From positions 372,001 to 436,000 of the forward strand of contig JANQGH010000100.1 of assembly GCA_028277405.1 (NCBI GenBank): a DNA stretch of 64,000 bases, read 5' to 3'. Below the pieces are notes generated by a model. It was not told the DNA's origin, did not search any database, and worked only from the letters and a program-made list of their open reading frames with translations. Within the stretch, counting starts at the first letter, position 1. The number at the start of each line of letters is the position of its first letter. Of this stretch, positions 41,024-48,788 are shown piece by piece. Made by a program: the position numbers and the translations under genes. The DNA is from Alphaproteobacteria bacterium (GTDB taxonomy: Bacteria > Pseudomonadota > Alphaproteobacteria > DSM-16000 > Inquilinaceae).

Positions 41024-42014
41024 GGCTGAGAAGCCTGGCAACCCCCTGGTCGAGGTCGATAACCTGTCGGTGCGTTTTCCCGGCGGGCGTGCCGGGTTTT
41101 GGGGGCAGCAGCATCTTCACGTCCACGCCGTCGACAATGTCAGTTTCACCATTCAGCAGGGCGAAACCTTAGGGTTGGTGGGCGAAAGCGGTTCGGGCAA
41201 GACCACGCTTGGCCGGGCGGTGCTGCGGCGCGTGCCCGTTCACGAGGGCCATATCCGGTTCGACGGCGCGGACATCACCCAGACGCAGGGCCAGGCCCTG
41301 CGCCAGCTGCGCCGGCACATGCAGCTGATCTTTCAGGACCCGTACGCCAGTCTCAATCCGCGCATGCGCGTGCTCGATCTGGTGGCGGAACCGCTGGTCG
41401 TGCATGGATTGGTCAGGAACCGCGACGAAGCGGCGGACCAGGTGGCCGAGCTGCTGGATCTGGTCGGCCTGCCGACCGACACGCTGGACCGGTATCCGCA
41501 TGCCTTCTCCGGCGGTCAGCGCCAGCGCATCGTCATCGCACGTGCGCTGGCCTTGCATCCCAGGTTCATCGTGGCCGACGAGCCGGTCTCCGCGCTCGAC
41601 GTTTCGGTCCGCGCCCAGGTAGTGAACCTGCTGCAGGACCTTCAGCGGGATCTGGGCCTGACCTATCTGTTCATCGCCCACGATCTCAGCGTGGTGCAAC
41701 ACATCTCCAGCCGGATCGCGATTATGTATGCCGGTTGCTTGGTCGAGATCGGGCCGGCCGACACGATCTATGACGACCCCAAACACCCTTATACCGAGGC
41801 GCTGCTGTCCGCCGTGCCGGTGCCGGACCCGGTGCAGGAACGACAGCGCAAGCGCATCGTCTATCAGGGTGAGGTGCCCAACCCGATGATGCCGCCCGAC
41901 GGCTGCCGGTTTCAGGGTCGCTGCCCCCTGGTCACCGACATTTGCCGACGCCAGACGCCCCCGCTTGAAGAAAAGTCGACCGGCCATTTCGCGGCCTGCT
42001 GGAACCGCCATTGA
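41010..42014 (+). CDS. ABC transporter ATPase (OppF type), second system
   Basis: A 334-residue ATPase. Walker A is GESGSGKTT, the signature is FSGGQRQRIVIARAL, Walker B is FIVADEPVSALD, and the tail is PYTEALLSAVPVPDPV with FQGRCPLVTDIC. The start appears to be TTG 41010 within the upstream gene's last codons. An insertion-like GRAGFWGQQHLHVHAVD near residue 25 is common in this subfamily. Confidence 0.9.
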   Translation: MAQTEAEKPGNPLVEVDNLSVRFPGGRAGFWGQQHLHVHAVDNVSFTIQQGETLGLVGESGSGKTTLGRAVLRRVPVHEGHIRFDGADITQTQGQALRQLRRHMQLIFQDPYASLNPRMRVLDLVAEPLVVHGLVRNRDEAADQVAELLDLVGLPTDTLDRYPHAFSGGQRQRIVIARALALHPRFIVADEPVSALDVSVRAQVVNLLQDLQRDLGLTYLFIAHDLSVVQHISSRIAIMYAGCLVEIGPADTIYDDPKHPYTEALLSAVPVPDPVQERQRKRIVYQGEVPNPMMPPDGCRFQGRCPLVTDICRRQTPPLEEKSTGHFAACWNRH

Positions 42015-42033
42015 CCCAAGAGAGAAACCCGCC

Positions 42034-42294
42034 ATGACCGAGTTCACGTCCATCGTCAGAGGCTCCTTCGTCGGGCTGAACACGCCGATGAACGGTGATT
42101 TCAGCATTGACGATCCGGGCTTTGCCACGCTGTTGGACTTCCAGCGTGAGGCCGGCATGCCCGCCGGGCCGCGGCACCGGCCGCTCTCGGATCTTGATGG
42201 GCAGGCGTTGGCCCGCGGTCTTGAGATCGTGCGTACCCTGGGGCTCGAGACAGCTTACGGCTACCGCACCGAGCCTGTCCTGGCGGCGGAGTAA
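42034..42294 (+). CDS. Small protein of unknown function in the transporter operon
   Basis: An 86-residue soluble protein that I do not recognise. It reads MTEFTSIVRGSFVGLNTPMNGDF, then a segment rich in Pro and Arg (PAGPRHRPLSD), and a helix (GQALARGLEIVRTLGLETAYGY). AAGAGAG precedes the ATG. It is 19 bp after the OppF-type ATPase and 5 bp before an SDR, so it is co-transcribed. It has no signal peptide, cysteine or membrane segment. Confidence 0.6.
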   Translation: MTEFTSIVRGSFVGLNTPMNGDFSIDDPGFATLLDFQREAGMPAGPRHRPLSDLDGQALARGLEIVRTLGLETAYGYRTEPVLAAE

Positions 42295-42299
42295 TCCGC

Positions 42300-43061
42300 G
42301 TGGCTGCGACACACGAACGGGCGGTGCTGATCACCGGCGCCGCCAGCGGCATCGGCGCGGCAACGGCTTTGCGCCTGGCGGCGCCGGACACGGCCCTGTT
42401 TCTGACCACCCGAGCCAACGAGGACGGGCTGGCGGCGACGGTTGACGCGGCAGCCGCCAAGGGGGCGAAGGTAGCCCACGGGTTGGCGGACCTGGCCGAA
42501 GCGGGCTCGGTCGACGCATTGGTCAACTCAGCGCGCGAGGCCTTGGGTCCCATCGACCAGATCGTCTGCAATGCCGGCCGCGCCCAGAAATCCCAGTTCG
42601 GCGATTTCGGCCGCACCGATCTAGGCACCGCCTTCGGTGTCAACACCGTCCCCTTTGTCGAGCTGGTCTCCGCCTGCCGGGCCGATCTGGAGGCCTCAGC
42701 CTGGGGCCGGGTGGTCGCGCTCAGTTCGTTCGTCGCCAACGATTTCGGCGTGAACGGCACGATCTTTCCCGTCACCGCCGCCTCTAAGGCGGCCTTGGAG
42801 GCCTTGGCCCGGTCGCTGGCCTTCCAACTGGCGCCAAGCGGTACCACGGTCAACTGCGTGGCACCCGGCTATACCCGCAAGGTCGGCGGCCATGCCGCAC
42901 TGCCGCCGAAGGCCTGGGAGGACGCGGCGCGTGCGACCCCGTCGGGCCGAATCGCCGAACCGGCCGACGTCGCCGCCGCCATCGAGTTCCTGTTGTCCCA
43001 CGATGCCGCCCATATCACGGGACAAATCCTGCGGGTGGATGGCGGCCTGTCGCTGCTTTGA
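42300..43061 (+). CDS. Atypical SDR-family protein lacking the catalytic tyrosine
   Basis: A 253-residue short-chain dehydrogenase fold starting at GTG. The cofactor motif TGAASGIG, CNAGR (for NNAG) and Ser of VVALSSFVA are present. The active-site Tyr-x3-Lys reads TAASK, with Thr in place of Tyr, and the residue seven before the Lys is Phe, so neither the classical nor the FabI-type arrangement is intact. The C-terminal ITGQILRVDGGLSLL is normal. It may be a reductase using another acid, or a non-redox enzyme on the SDR scaffold. It ends the second Opp/Dpp operon. Confidence 0.85.
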   Translation: MAATHERAVLITGAASGIGAATALRLAAPDTALFLTTRANEDGLAATVDAAAAKGAKVAHGLADLAEAGSVDALVNSAREALGPIDQIVCNAGRAQKSQFGDFGRTDLGTAFGVNTVPFVELVSACRADLEASAWGRVVALSSFVANDFGVNGTIFPVTAASKAALEALARSLAFQLAPSGTTVNCVAPGYTRKVGGHAALPPKAWEDAARATPSGRIAEPADVAAAIEFLLSHDAAHITGQILRVDGGLSLL

Positions 43062-43102
43062 GAGATCCCGCTTGAGGTGCGCCCCGTTTGGCACGCGCCG
43101 TC

Positions 43103-43136
43103 GTTTCGCGCTCGATCAGGATCGCGGGCGCGAAAC
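43103..43136. repeat. 34-bp inverted repeat before the ThDP decarboxylase genes
   Basis: GTTTCGCGC (43103-43111) and GCGCGAAAC (43128-43136) are perfect inverted arms, with inner CGATC/GATCG pairs. It lies in the 175-base gap after the SDR and 101 bp before the decarboxylase alpha gene. It could be an operator or an RNA hairpin; no T tract follows. Confidence 0.5.
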
Positions 43137-43236
43137 AAATCGGCCGGCTTCGCTCGGCACTGTCCGCTGGACGACAAATCGCGGGAGAAACCTGCCTTAG
43201 CGTGCCTCGGCCAACGACGATGCTGCGGAGTCACTT

Positions 43237-43755
43237 ATGGCGATGCCCACGGGCGAGGCCGTCCTCAACAAAATGAAAGAAAACAACGTCACCCATGCGG
43301 TGACGGTGCCGGACTGGATCCAGATCGGTTTGCATCAAGCGCTTGTCGCGGATGGTAAGATCGAACTGGTCCCGTTCTGCACCGAGGACGAGGCGATCAC
43401 GGCAGGGGTCGGGCTGCATATCGGCGGCAAGCGCGCCGTGGTCGTCGTCCAGAACCAGGGGCTTTATGCCGGGCTGAACGCGCTTCGTGCCATCGGGCTC
43501 GATTCGGGGATGCCGCTGGTTCTGTTCATCGGGCAGTTTGGGCGCGAGATTGCGGAGTTCACGCCCGATCCGGCGAAGTCCCAGCGTCGTGTCGTACGGA
43601 TCTTGGAACCTGTGCTCGACGCGGTCGAGGTCCCGCACTGGCGGATCGAGAGTGCCGAGGATCTCGGTGTGATCGATGCCGCATTCGATCGGGCTTACCG
43701 CGATTCGTGGCCCGCCGCCGTCATCTTCGGCCAAAACCTGCCGCTGCAGCATTGA
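43237..43755 (+). CDS. Two-subunit ThDP decarboxylase, alpha subunit (sulfopyruvate decarboxylase type)
   Basis: A 172-residue protein matching the PYR half of ComD-type decarboxylases. The segment CTEDEAITAGVGLHIGGKRAVVVV supplies the ThDP-activating Glu, and NQGLYAGLNALRAI is a common family block. It pairs with the PP-domain protein encoded 10 bp downstream. Known relatives decarboxylate sulfopyruvate or phosphonopyruvate to the C2 aldehyde. The nearby TauE/SafE exporter favours a sulfonate, but substrate assignment is not possible from sequence. GGAG precedes the ATG. Confidence 0.83.
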   Translation: MAMPTGEAVLNKMKENNVTHAVTVPDWIQIGLHQALVADGKIELVPFCTEDEAITAGVGLHIGGKRAVVVVQNQGLYAGLNALRAIGLDSGMPLVLFIGQFGREIAEFTPDPAKSQRRVVRILEPVLDAVEVPHWRIESAEDLGVIDAAFDRAYRDSWPAAVIFGQNLPLQH

Positions 43756-43765
43756 GGAGGCACCC

Positions 43766-44380
43766 ATGGCCGATTTCCTTTGCAAGGATGCCATCGCCGC
43801 CTTGGCAGAGCATCGCGGTTCCGGCGCAGACGAGGCCATCGTCGTTGCCACGATGACCTCGATCCTATGGATCAATCAGGCTTCGCCCAGCCCCTTGAAC
43901 ATCTCCTGCGTGCCGCTGATGGGCGGCGCGTCGGCGCTGGGCCTGGGCCTCGCCTTGGCCCAGCCGGACCGGAAGGTCGTGGTTCTCGACGGCGACGGCT
44001 CGCTCCTGATGCAACTCGGCAGCCTGGTCTCGATCGCGGGGGCGGGGCCGAAAAACTTGATGCATGTGGTCTTCAACAACGGGGTCTGGTTCGAGAATAT
44101 GGTCAACCTGCCGGTGCCGGGCACGGGCCAGACCGACTACGCCGCGATCGCGTCGGCGGCCGGGTTCCCGGTAACGCATCGGTTTGACGGTGTTCGGGGC
44201 TGGACGGAGGCGTTGCCGGACTTGTTGGCCACGGACGGGCCGATCTTCGTCGAGCTGGTCGTGACGCCGGAAAGCCATAACGTCTGGAACCACAACGCGC
44301 CGCAACCCGACCTGCCCGAGGCCCAGTTCACGCGCATGGGCAATGAGGGCCGCCGGATGCGCGAGACGTTGCTCTCCTAG
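43766..44380 (+). CDS. Two-subunit ThDP decarboxylase, beta subunit (sulfopyruvate decarboxylase type)
   Basis: A 204-residue PP-domain protein. The ThDP-Mg motif GDGSLLMQLGSL (from residue 76) ends at NN 104-105, the usual spacing. MGGASALGLGLALAQPDRKVVV precedes it. It forms the active site with the alpha subunit. The C-terminal 25 residues (NHNAPQPDLPEAQFTRMG) are close to those of aldehyde-forming keto-acid decarboxylases. GAGGAGG lies before the ATG. Confidence 0.85.
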   Translation: MADFLCKDAIAALAEHRGSGADEAIVVATMTSILWINQASPSPLNISCVPLMGGASALGLGLALAQPDRKVVVLDGDGSLLMQLGSLVSIAGAGPKNLMHVVFNNGVWFENMVNLPVPGTGQTDYAAIASAAGFPVTHRFDGVRGWTEALPDLLATDGPIFVELVVTPESHNVWNHNAPQPDLPEAQFTRMGNEGRRMRETLLS

Positions 44381-44394
44381 TCTCTTCGTCGCTG

Positions 44395-46008
44395 TTACGG
44401 CGACGCCAATAGGAACTCCGCGGCTTTCAATCCGACCAGCATCGACGGCGCATTGGTGTTTGCCGAGCACATGGTTGGGAACACCGACGCGTCGGCGATC
44501 CGAAGGTTTTCGATGCCTCGGACCTTCAGGTCCGGGCCCACGACGGCATCGGGATCGTTGCCCATGCGGCATGTCCCGACCGGGTGGTAAGAGGTCTGCG
44601 CGCTCTGCCGGACGAAGTCCATCAGCGCGTCGTCCTCCAGAATGTCAGGCCCTGGTCGCACCTCCTCGACTCCGAACCGCTGCAAGGTCGGCTGGGCCGC
44701 CACCTTCCGGGCAATGCGGATGCCCGCCAGCGTCGCCGCGACATCGTCGGGATGCTCGAGGTAATTGGCGGACATCGCCGGGCTTTCCGTCGGATCGGCC
44801 GATCGGATATGGACCGCGCCGCGCGACTTTGGCCGCAGCGGAAAGGTCCCAATCGAAATGCCCGGATGATCGTCGAGAACCAAGTGCTTAGGATCGCGCG
44901 CATCGGGGCTGGACAGCCAATGCAGCTGAATCTTGATGTCGGGCTGGGCGAGGTCGGGCGTGCTTTTCAACAGCGCATGGCTGATCTGGCCCGAGCATGA
45001 CATCAGCCCATTGCCGCGCAGCGCGAACCGCGCCGCCATCAGCCCCTTGCGGACCGGGTTGCGCATGATCTGGTTCAGGGTCACGGCGTTTTTGCAGCGG
45101 TAGCTCAAGCGCGTATGCAGGTGATCATGGGCGTTTTCGCCGACGCCCGGCAGGTCATGCACAACGTCGATCCCGTGGGATTTCAGCAACGCCGCCTGGC
45201 CGATGCCGGACAGTTCCAGGATCTGCGGCGTCTCGATCGCACCGGCGCACAGGATGACCTCGCGCCGCGCCTCGGCGGTGCGGTTTTCGCCGTGGTGGGA
45301 GTAGACGACCCCCGTCGCGCGCCGCCCGTCGAAGGTCACACGGGCCGCACGGGCATCCGTCAGCAGTCGTAGCTTTGGTGAAAGCCGGGCGCGCTTCAGG
45401 AAGGTCTCGCGCGTGCCCTGGCGCCAGCCTCGCTTGGTATTGAACTGAAGGTATCCGATCCCTTGGTAGCCGCCGGCATTGTAGTCCTGCGCCCGGGGTA
45501 TGCCGGCACCGACACAGGCGTCGATGAACGCATCCATCAGCGGCGCATGCGGCGCATATTCGGTGATCGTTACCGGGCCGTCCTTGCCCCTGCGGGCCGG
45601 ATCGCCCGGCGCGTAGGTTTCGAGGCGCCGGAACAGGGGGGCGAGATCGCCGTAGCCCCAGCCGGGCAATCCATAGGCGTCGCGCCAGTGATCGAATTCG
45701 GCGGGGTCGCCATGGACCCAGATCATGCCGTTCACGGTCGACGAGCCGCCCACGACATGGCCCCGGGGCCAGAAGATGCTGCGCCCATTCATGTGCGGTT
45801 CCGGCTCGGTGAAAAAGCGCGAGACGGCCCGACTGCCACGCAAGAGGTAGAAGACCCCGGCCGGAATACGGGTCCAGATCCAGCGGTCGTCGGCCCCCGA
45901 TTCTAAGAGAAGAACGCTGTACCGGCCGTCCTTCACCAGCGCGTCCGCGAGCGCCGCGCCGCCCGAGCCGGACCCCACGACGATGTAGTCATAACTCTCG
46001 GTACTCAT
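44395..46008 (-). CDS. GMC-family oxidoreductase (choline dehydrogenase-like)
   Basis: A 537-residue FAD alcohol dehydrogenase. It has VVGSGSGGAALADALV for FAD binding and the GMC signature around WPRGHVVGGSSTVNGMIWVHG. The catalytic His is in TSYHPVGTCRMG and the partner Asn is in NTNAPSMLVG. It lies 98 bp downstream of a choline-sulfatase-like gene on the same strand, so choline or the alcohol freed by that sulfatase is a plausible substrate. GMC substrates are hard to predict. ATG 46008 is preferred over a start ten codons upstream. Confidence 0.88.
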   Translation of the reverse strand: MSTESYDYIVVGSGSGGAALADALVKDGRYSVLLLESGADDRWIWTRIPAGVFYLLRGSRAVSRFFTEPEPHMNGRSIFWPRGHVVGGSSTVNGMIWVHGDPAEFDHWRDAYGLPGWGYGDLAPLFRRLETYAPGDPARRGKDGPVTITEYAPHAPLMDAFIDACVGAGIPRAQDYNAGGYQGIGYLQFNTKRGWRQGTRETFLKRARLSPKLRLLTDARAARVTFDGRRATGVVYSHHGENRTAEARREVILCAGAIETPQILELSGIGQAALLKSHGIDVVHDLPGVGENAHDHLHTRLSYRCKNAVTLNQIMRNPVRKGLMAARFALRGNGLMSCSGQISHALLKSTPDLAQPDIKIQLHWLSSPDARDPKHLVLDDHPGISIGTFPLRPKSRGAVHIRSADPTESPAMSANYLEHPDDVAATLAGIRIARKVAAQPTLQRFGVEEVRPGPDILEDDALMDFVRQSAQTSYHPVGTCRMGNDPDAVVGPDLKVRGIENLRIADASVFPTMCSANTNAPSMLVGLKAAEFLLASP

Positions 46009-46063
46009 CGTCCGCTGCCCTGACCCGATCTTTGTCACTCGGGCGAGCGTACCAGCGCCGGAA

Positions 46064-46098
46064 CTGCCCGAATGTTCAGTTTCAGACAGTTCGGGCAG
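46064..46098 (-). other. Inverted repeat between sulfatase and GMC oxidoreductase
   Basis: CTGCCCGAA (46064-46072) and TTCGGGCAG (46090-46098) are perfect 9-bp arms around a 17-nt loop. It sits in the 98-base gap between the two minus-strand genes. Without a T run it is more likely an operator or mRNA-processing hairpin than a terminator. Confidence 0.45.
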
Positions 46099-46106
46099 CT
46101 AGCCGA

Positions 46107-47663
46107 TCAGGGCTTCAAGGACTCGTCCTCGGGCTCGAAATCAAAGGGTACCGGATCGACGACAGGGAATCGCTGCAACGCCTTGCGATGGAAGGCGGCC
46201 TGCCGGCCTCGCACATAGCGATCCTTGTCGCCGCTGCGCACCTCCAGCGCCCAAGTGTCGTAGCTTGGCACGGTCTCCGTCAGGTTGCGCAGCAACAGGC
46301 GACGACGCTGGCTGTCGATGCAGGCTTCCTTCACCGCCTCCGGATCCCAATCGCGCATCAGGCGCGCATGCAGCCGCGCTTCGGCCTCCGCATGGTCGGG
46401 TTGGCCGGCAAGGTTGTTCAACTCGTTCGGGTCCGCAACCACATCATAGAGCACAGGGTCTGTCCCCCAAGTCAGCCAGTATTTGTACCGTCCTTGACGC
46501 ACCATGCGCGATGGCGAGGGATAGCCGCTGCCCGCGAACTCCACGATCGCTTCGTCGCGCCAGCCTTCGGCATCGCCATGCAGCAGCGGCACCAGGCTCT
46601 CTCCATCCTGGCCCGTGGCGACCGGCAGCTCGACGCCGGCAAGGTCCAGCAATGTGGGCATCAGATCGACCAGCGACACCACCGCGTCGCAGCGCCCGGG
46701 CTTGATGCCCGGCCCGGCGATGAGCAGCGGCACGCGCGCTGACCATTCATAGAAACAGTCCTTCATCCACATGCCGCGCTCGCCAAGCATCTCGCCATGG
46801 TCGGAGGTGAAGATGATGACCGTGTTCTCGTCGAGCCCGGTGGCCTTCAAGGCCTCCAGCAGCTCGCCGACGCGGTCGTCGATGTAGGACATCATGGCGT
46901 AATAGGCCCGGCGCGAGGCCCGTGTCCGCTCCTCGTTCAAGTCGAACAGGTGCGAGCCCTGGGCGATGTGCCTGGCCTGGTCGAACGGGTTGAGCTCATC
47001 GTAGGGGATCGGCGGCACACGCGGCATGTCGATCTCGACGCCCTCATAGAGGTCCCAGTGCTGTTTGTCGGCCACGAAGGGCGGGTGCGGCTGGGTGAAA
47101 CTGACGGTCAGCAGAAAGGGCCGGTCGTCGGGGTCGCGGGCGAGGTCATAGACCTTGCGCACGGCCTGGAACCCAACCTCCTCGTCGAAATCCTGCTGCA
47201 GGTTGCGGATCGCCATGCCGGCATCCGTGACGTTGCGCACCCGCACGCCGCCGCCCTTGCGGATCGGGTTCGACCAATCGGTGGTCCAGGAGAAATCGGA
47301 CGGGTAGATGTCGGTGGTCAGCCGGTCTTCGTAGCCGTGAAACTGGTCGGCGCCTATGAAGTGCATCTTGCCGCACAGCGTCGTGGAATAGCCGGCCTGT
47401 TTCAGGTGATGCGCAAAGGTCGGGTATTCGGAATGGAACTCCGCCCCATTGTCCCATTGGCGCATCGCATAGGGCAGCCGGCCGGCATGCATCGAGGCTC
47501 GCGAGGGCGAGCAGAGCGGATAGTTGCAATAGGCGGCATCGAAGACGACGCTGCGCGCGCCCAGCGCATCGAGGACGGGGGTGATGGCGACCCGGTTGCC
47601 ATAGCTCCGCATCGCCTGTGGCGCCAGCTCATCGACCTGGATGATCAGGATGTTCGGTTGCAT
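46107..47663 (-). CDS. Choline-sulfatase-like sulfatase
   Basis: A 518-residue type I sulfatase. The formylglycine site is CSPSR with Cys51. DNGAEFHSEYPTFAHHLKQA, CGKMHFIGADQFHGYEDRLT and TDIYPSDFSWTTDW match choline-sulfatase (BetC) blocks. The C-terminus (RRRLLLRNL and later YVRGRQA) resembles the BetC extension. No signal peptide is seen, which fits a cytoplasmic choline-sulfate hydrolase. ATG 47663 has AGAGGA upstream. Activation needs formylglycine formation, for which an enzyme is encoded at 57429-58367. Other small sulfate monoesters remain possible. Confidence 0.86.
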   Translation of the reverse strand: MQPNILIIQVDELAPQAMRSYGNRVAITPVLDALGARSVVFDAAYCNYPLCSPSRASMHAGRLPYAMRQWDNGAEFHSEYPTFAHHLKQAGYSTTLCGKMHFIGADQFHGYEDRLTTDIYPSDFSWTTDWSNPIRKGGGVRVRNVTDAGMAIRNLQQDFDEEVGFQAVRKVYDLARDPDDRPFLLTVSFTQPHPPFVADKQHWDLYEGVEIDMPRVPPIPYDELNPFDQARHIAQGSHLFDLNEERTRASRRAYYAMMSYIDDRVGELLEALKATGLDENTVIIFTSDHGEMLGERGMWMKDCFYEWSARVPLLIAGPGIKPGRCDAVVSLVDLMPTLLDLAGVELPVATGQDGESLVPLLHGDAEGWRDEAIVEFAGSGYPSPSRMVRQGRYKYWLTWGTDPVLYDVVADPNELNNLAGQPDHAEAEARLHARLMRDWDPEAVKEACIDSQRRRLLLRNLTETVPSYDTWALEVRSGDKDRYVRGRQAAFHRKALQRFPVVDPVPFDFEPEDESLKP

Positions 47664-47677
47664 GGGCGATCCTCTGG

Positions 47678-48682
47678 TCAGATGTCGAGCGTGCGCGACA
47701 GTTCGAACATGTAAAACGCCCGTTCGAGTGTCGTGTCGAGGGTGATGTGCAAGGGTTGCACGTCGAGACTGTCGAACTGCCCCACCCTCAGCCAACGACC
47801 GTCGTCGGCCTGGATGTCGCAGTGCCAGGCCCAAACGTCCTGCGCCGCCTTGGCAAAGGCCGGGTCGCGCGTCGCCGCATGCATCCAGCCCAGACCCCAG
47901 GCCACCTTGCCGTTGCTGATGATCCGATAGATGTCATCGGCGCAGTTTTGGAACAGCGCATAGGCCTTATGGCCCGCGTCCAGCCAGCGCTGTTCGCCGG
48001 TGGCCAGATAGAGGCTGGCGCAGGCGTTCATCGCCATGCCGATATACCAGTAGACCTGACCCGGCGTGCCGATATCGATGCTGGAGACCATGGCCAGCCC
48101 CTGCTTGCGGTCCTCGCGGATGATCTCGCCGTCCGCGTTGCGCAGCAGGTAGAACTTGCCCTTCGTCACCGGCTGTTCGTCCAGCAGACCGGCGATGAAC
48201 GCGCCGCCGCGGCGCGCGGCCTCAAGCTTGCCCATGGCGAGGAACGCCAGAACGGCGGAGCCGGTGCTGCCGAGGCAATAGACCCGGTCGGCGGGGGGCT
48301 GATTTGCCAGAGTGGCGAGCCCGCCGGTGACGGGGTGCATCTGGCTTTCGACCAGCCGGCCGATGTTCGCCGCCATGTCGTAGCGCCCGAGCACGTGCAG
48401 CCCGCGCCCGATCCAGGCACAGCGATAGTTGGCCAGGCCCTGCGCTGTCGGATCGTCCGGCAGCGTGTTGACGTCGCCGTCCTTGTAGAAGGTCCGTTCG
48501 ACGAACCGCGCCAGAACCCGCGCCTCGCGGATGCGCGCGCCCGTCGTCATGGCCACGATCGACTTGTAATAGGCGTTGATAAGATTGCCCGCGCCCTGAA
48601 AGCCGATATCGGGGTCGACCAGGGATGCCGCCCAGCCGAGCGCCAACTGGCCGCGTTTCAGATAGAAGTCCGACGTTGTCAT
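47678..48682 (-). CDS. Alpha/alpha-toroid-like protein of unknown function
   Basis: A 334-residue soluble protein that I do not recognise. The sequence is helix-rich, with repeated Trp/Tyr/Gly-containing units (LGWAASLVDP, GRGLHVLGRYDMAANIG, WYIGMAMNACASLYLATGE, GKVAWGLGWMHAATRDP), as in six-hairpin glycosidases or related alpha/alpha toroids. No signal peptide is visible. It lies between two sulfatase genes on the same strand, so a glycoside- or uronate-processing role on sulfated sugars is possible but unproven. The gap to the sulfatase downstream is 14 bp. Confidence 0.6.
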   Translation of the reverse strand: MTTSDFYLKRGQLALGWAASLVDPDIGFQGAGNLINAYYKSIVAMTTGARIREARVLARFVERTFYKDGDVNTLPDDPTAQGLANYRCAWIGRGLHVLGRYDMAANIGRLVESQMHPVTGGLATLANQPPADRVYCLGSTGSAVLAFLAMGKLEAARRGGAFIAGLLDEQPVTKGKFYLLRNADGEIIREDRKQGLAMVSSIDIGTPGQVYWYIGMAMNACASLYLATGEQRWLDAGHKAYALFQNCADDIYRIISNGKVAWGLGWMHAATRDPAFAKAAQDVWAWHCDIQADDGRWLRVGQFDSLDVQPLHITLDTTLERAFYMFELSRTLDI

Positions 48683-48788
48683 AGCTTTGCTCTCCGTGAA
48701 CCGACAGCGATGCGCTCGATACGGCGCAACCGTAGCGGGACTCTACCGGCGGCCGTGCCCGGCAACTGTCGACCCGGGCACAATTGCG

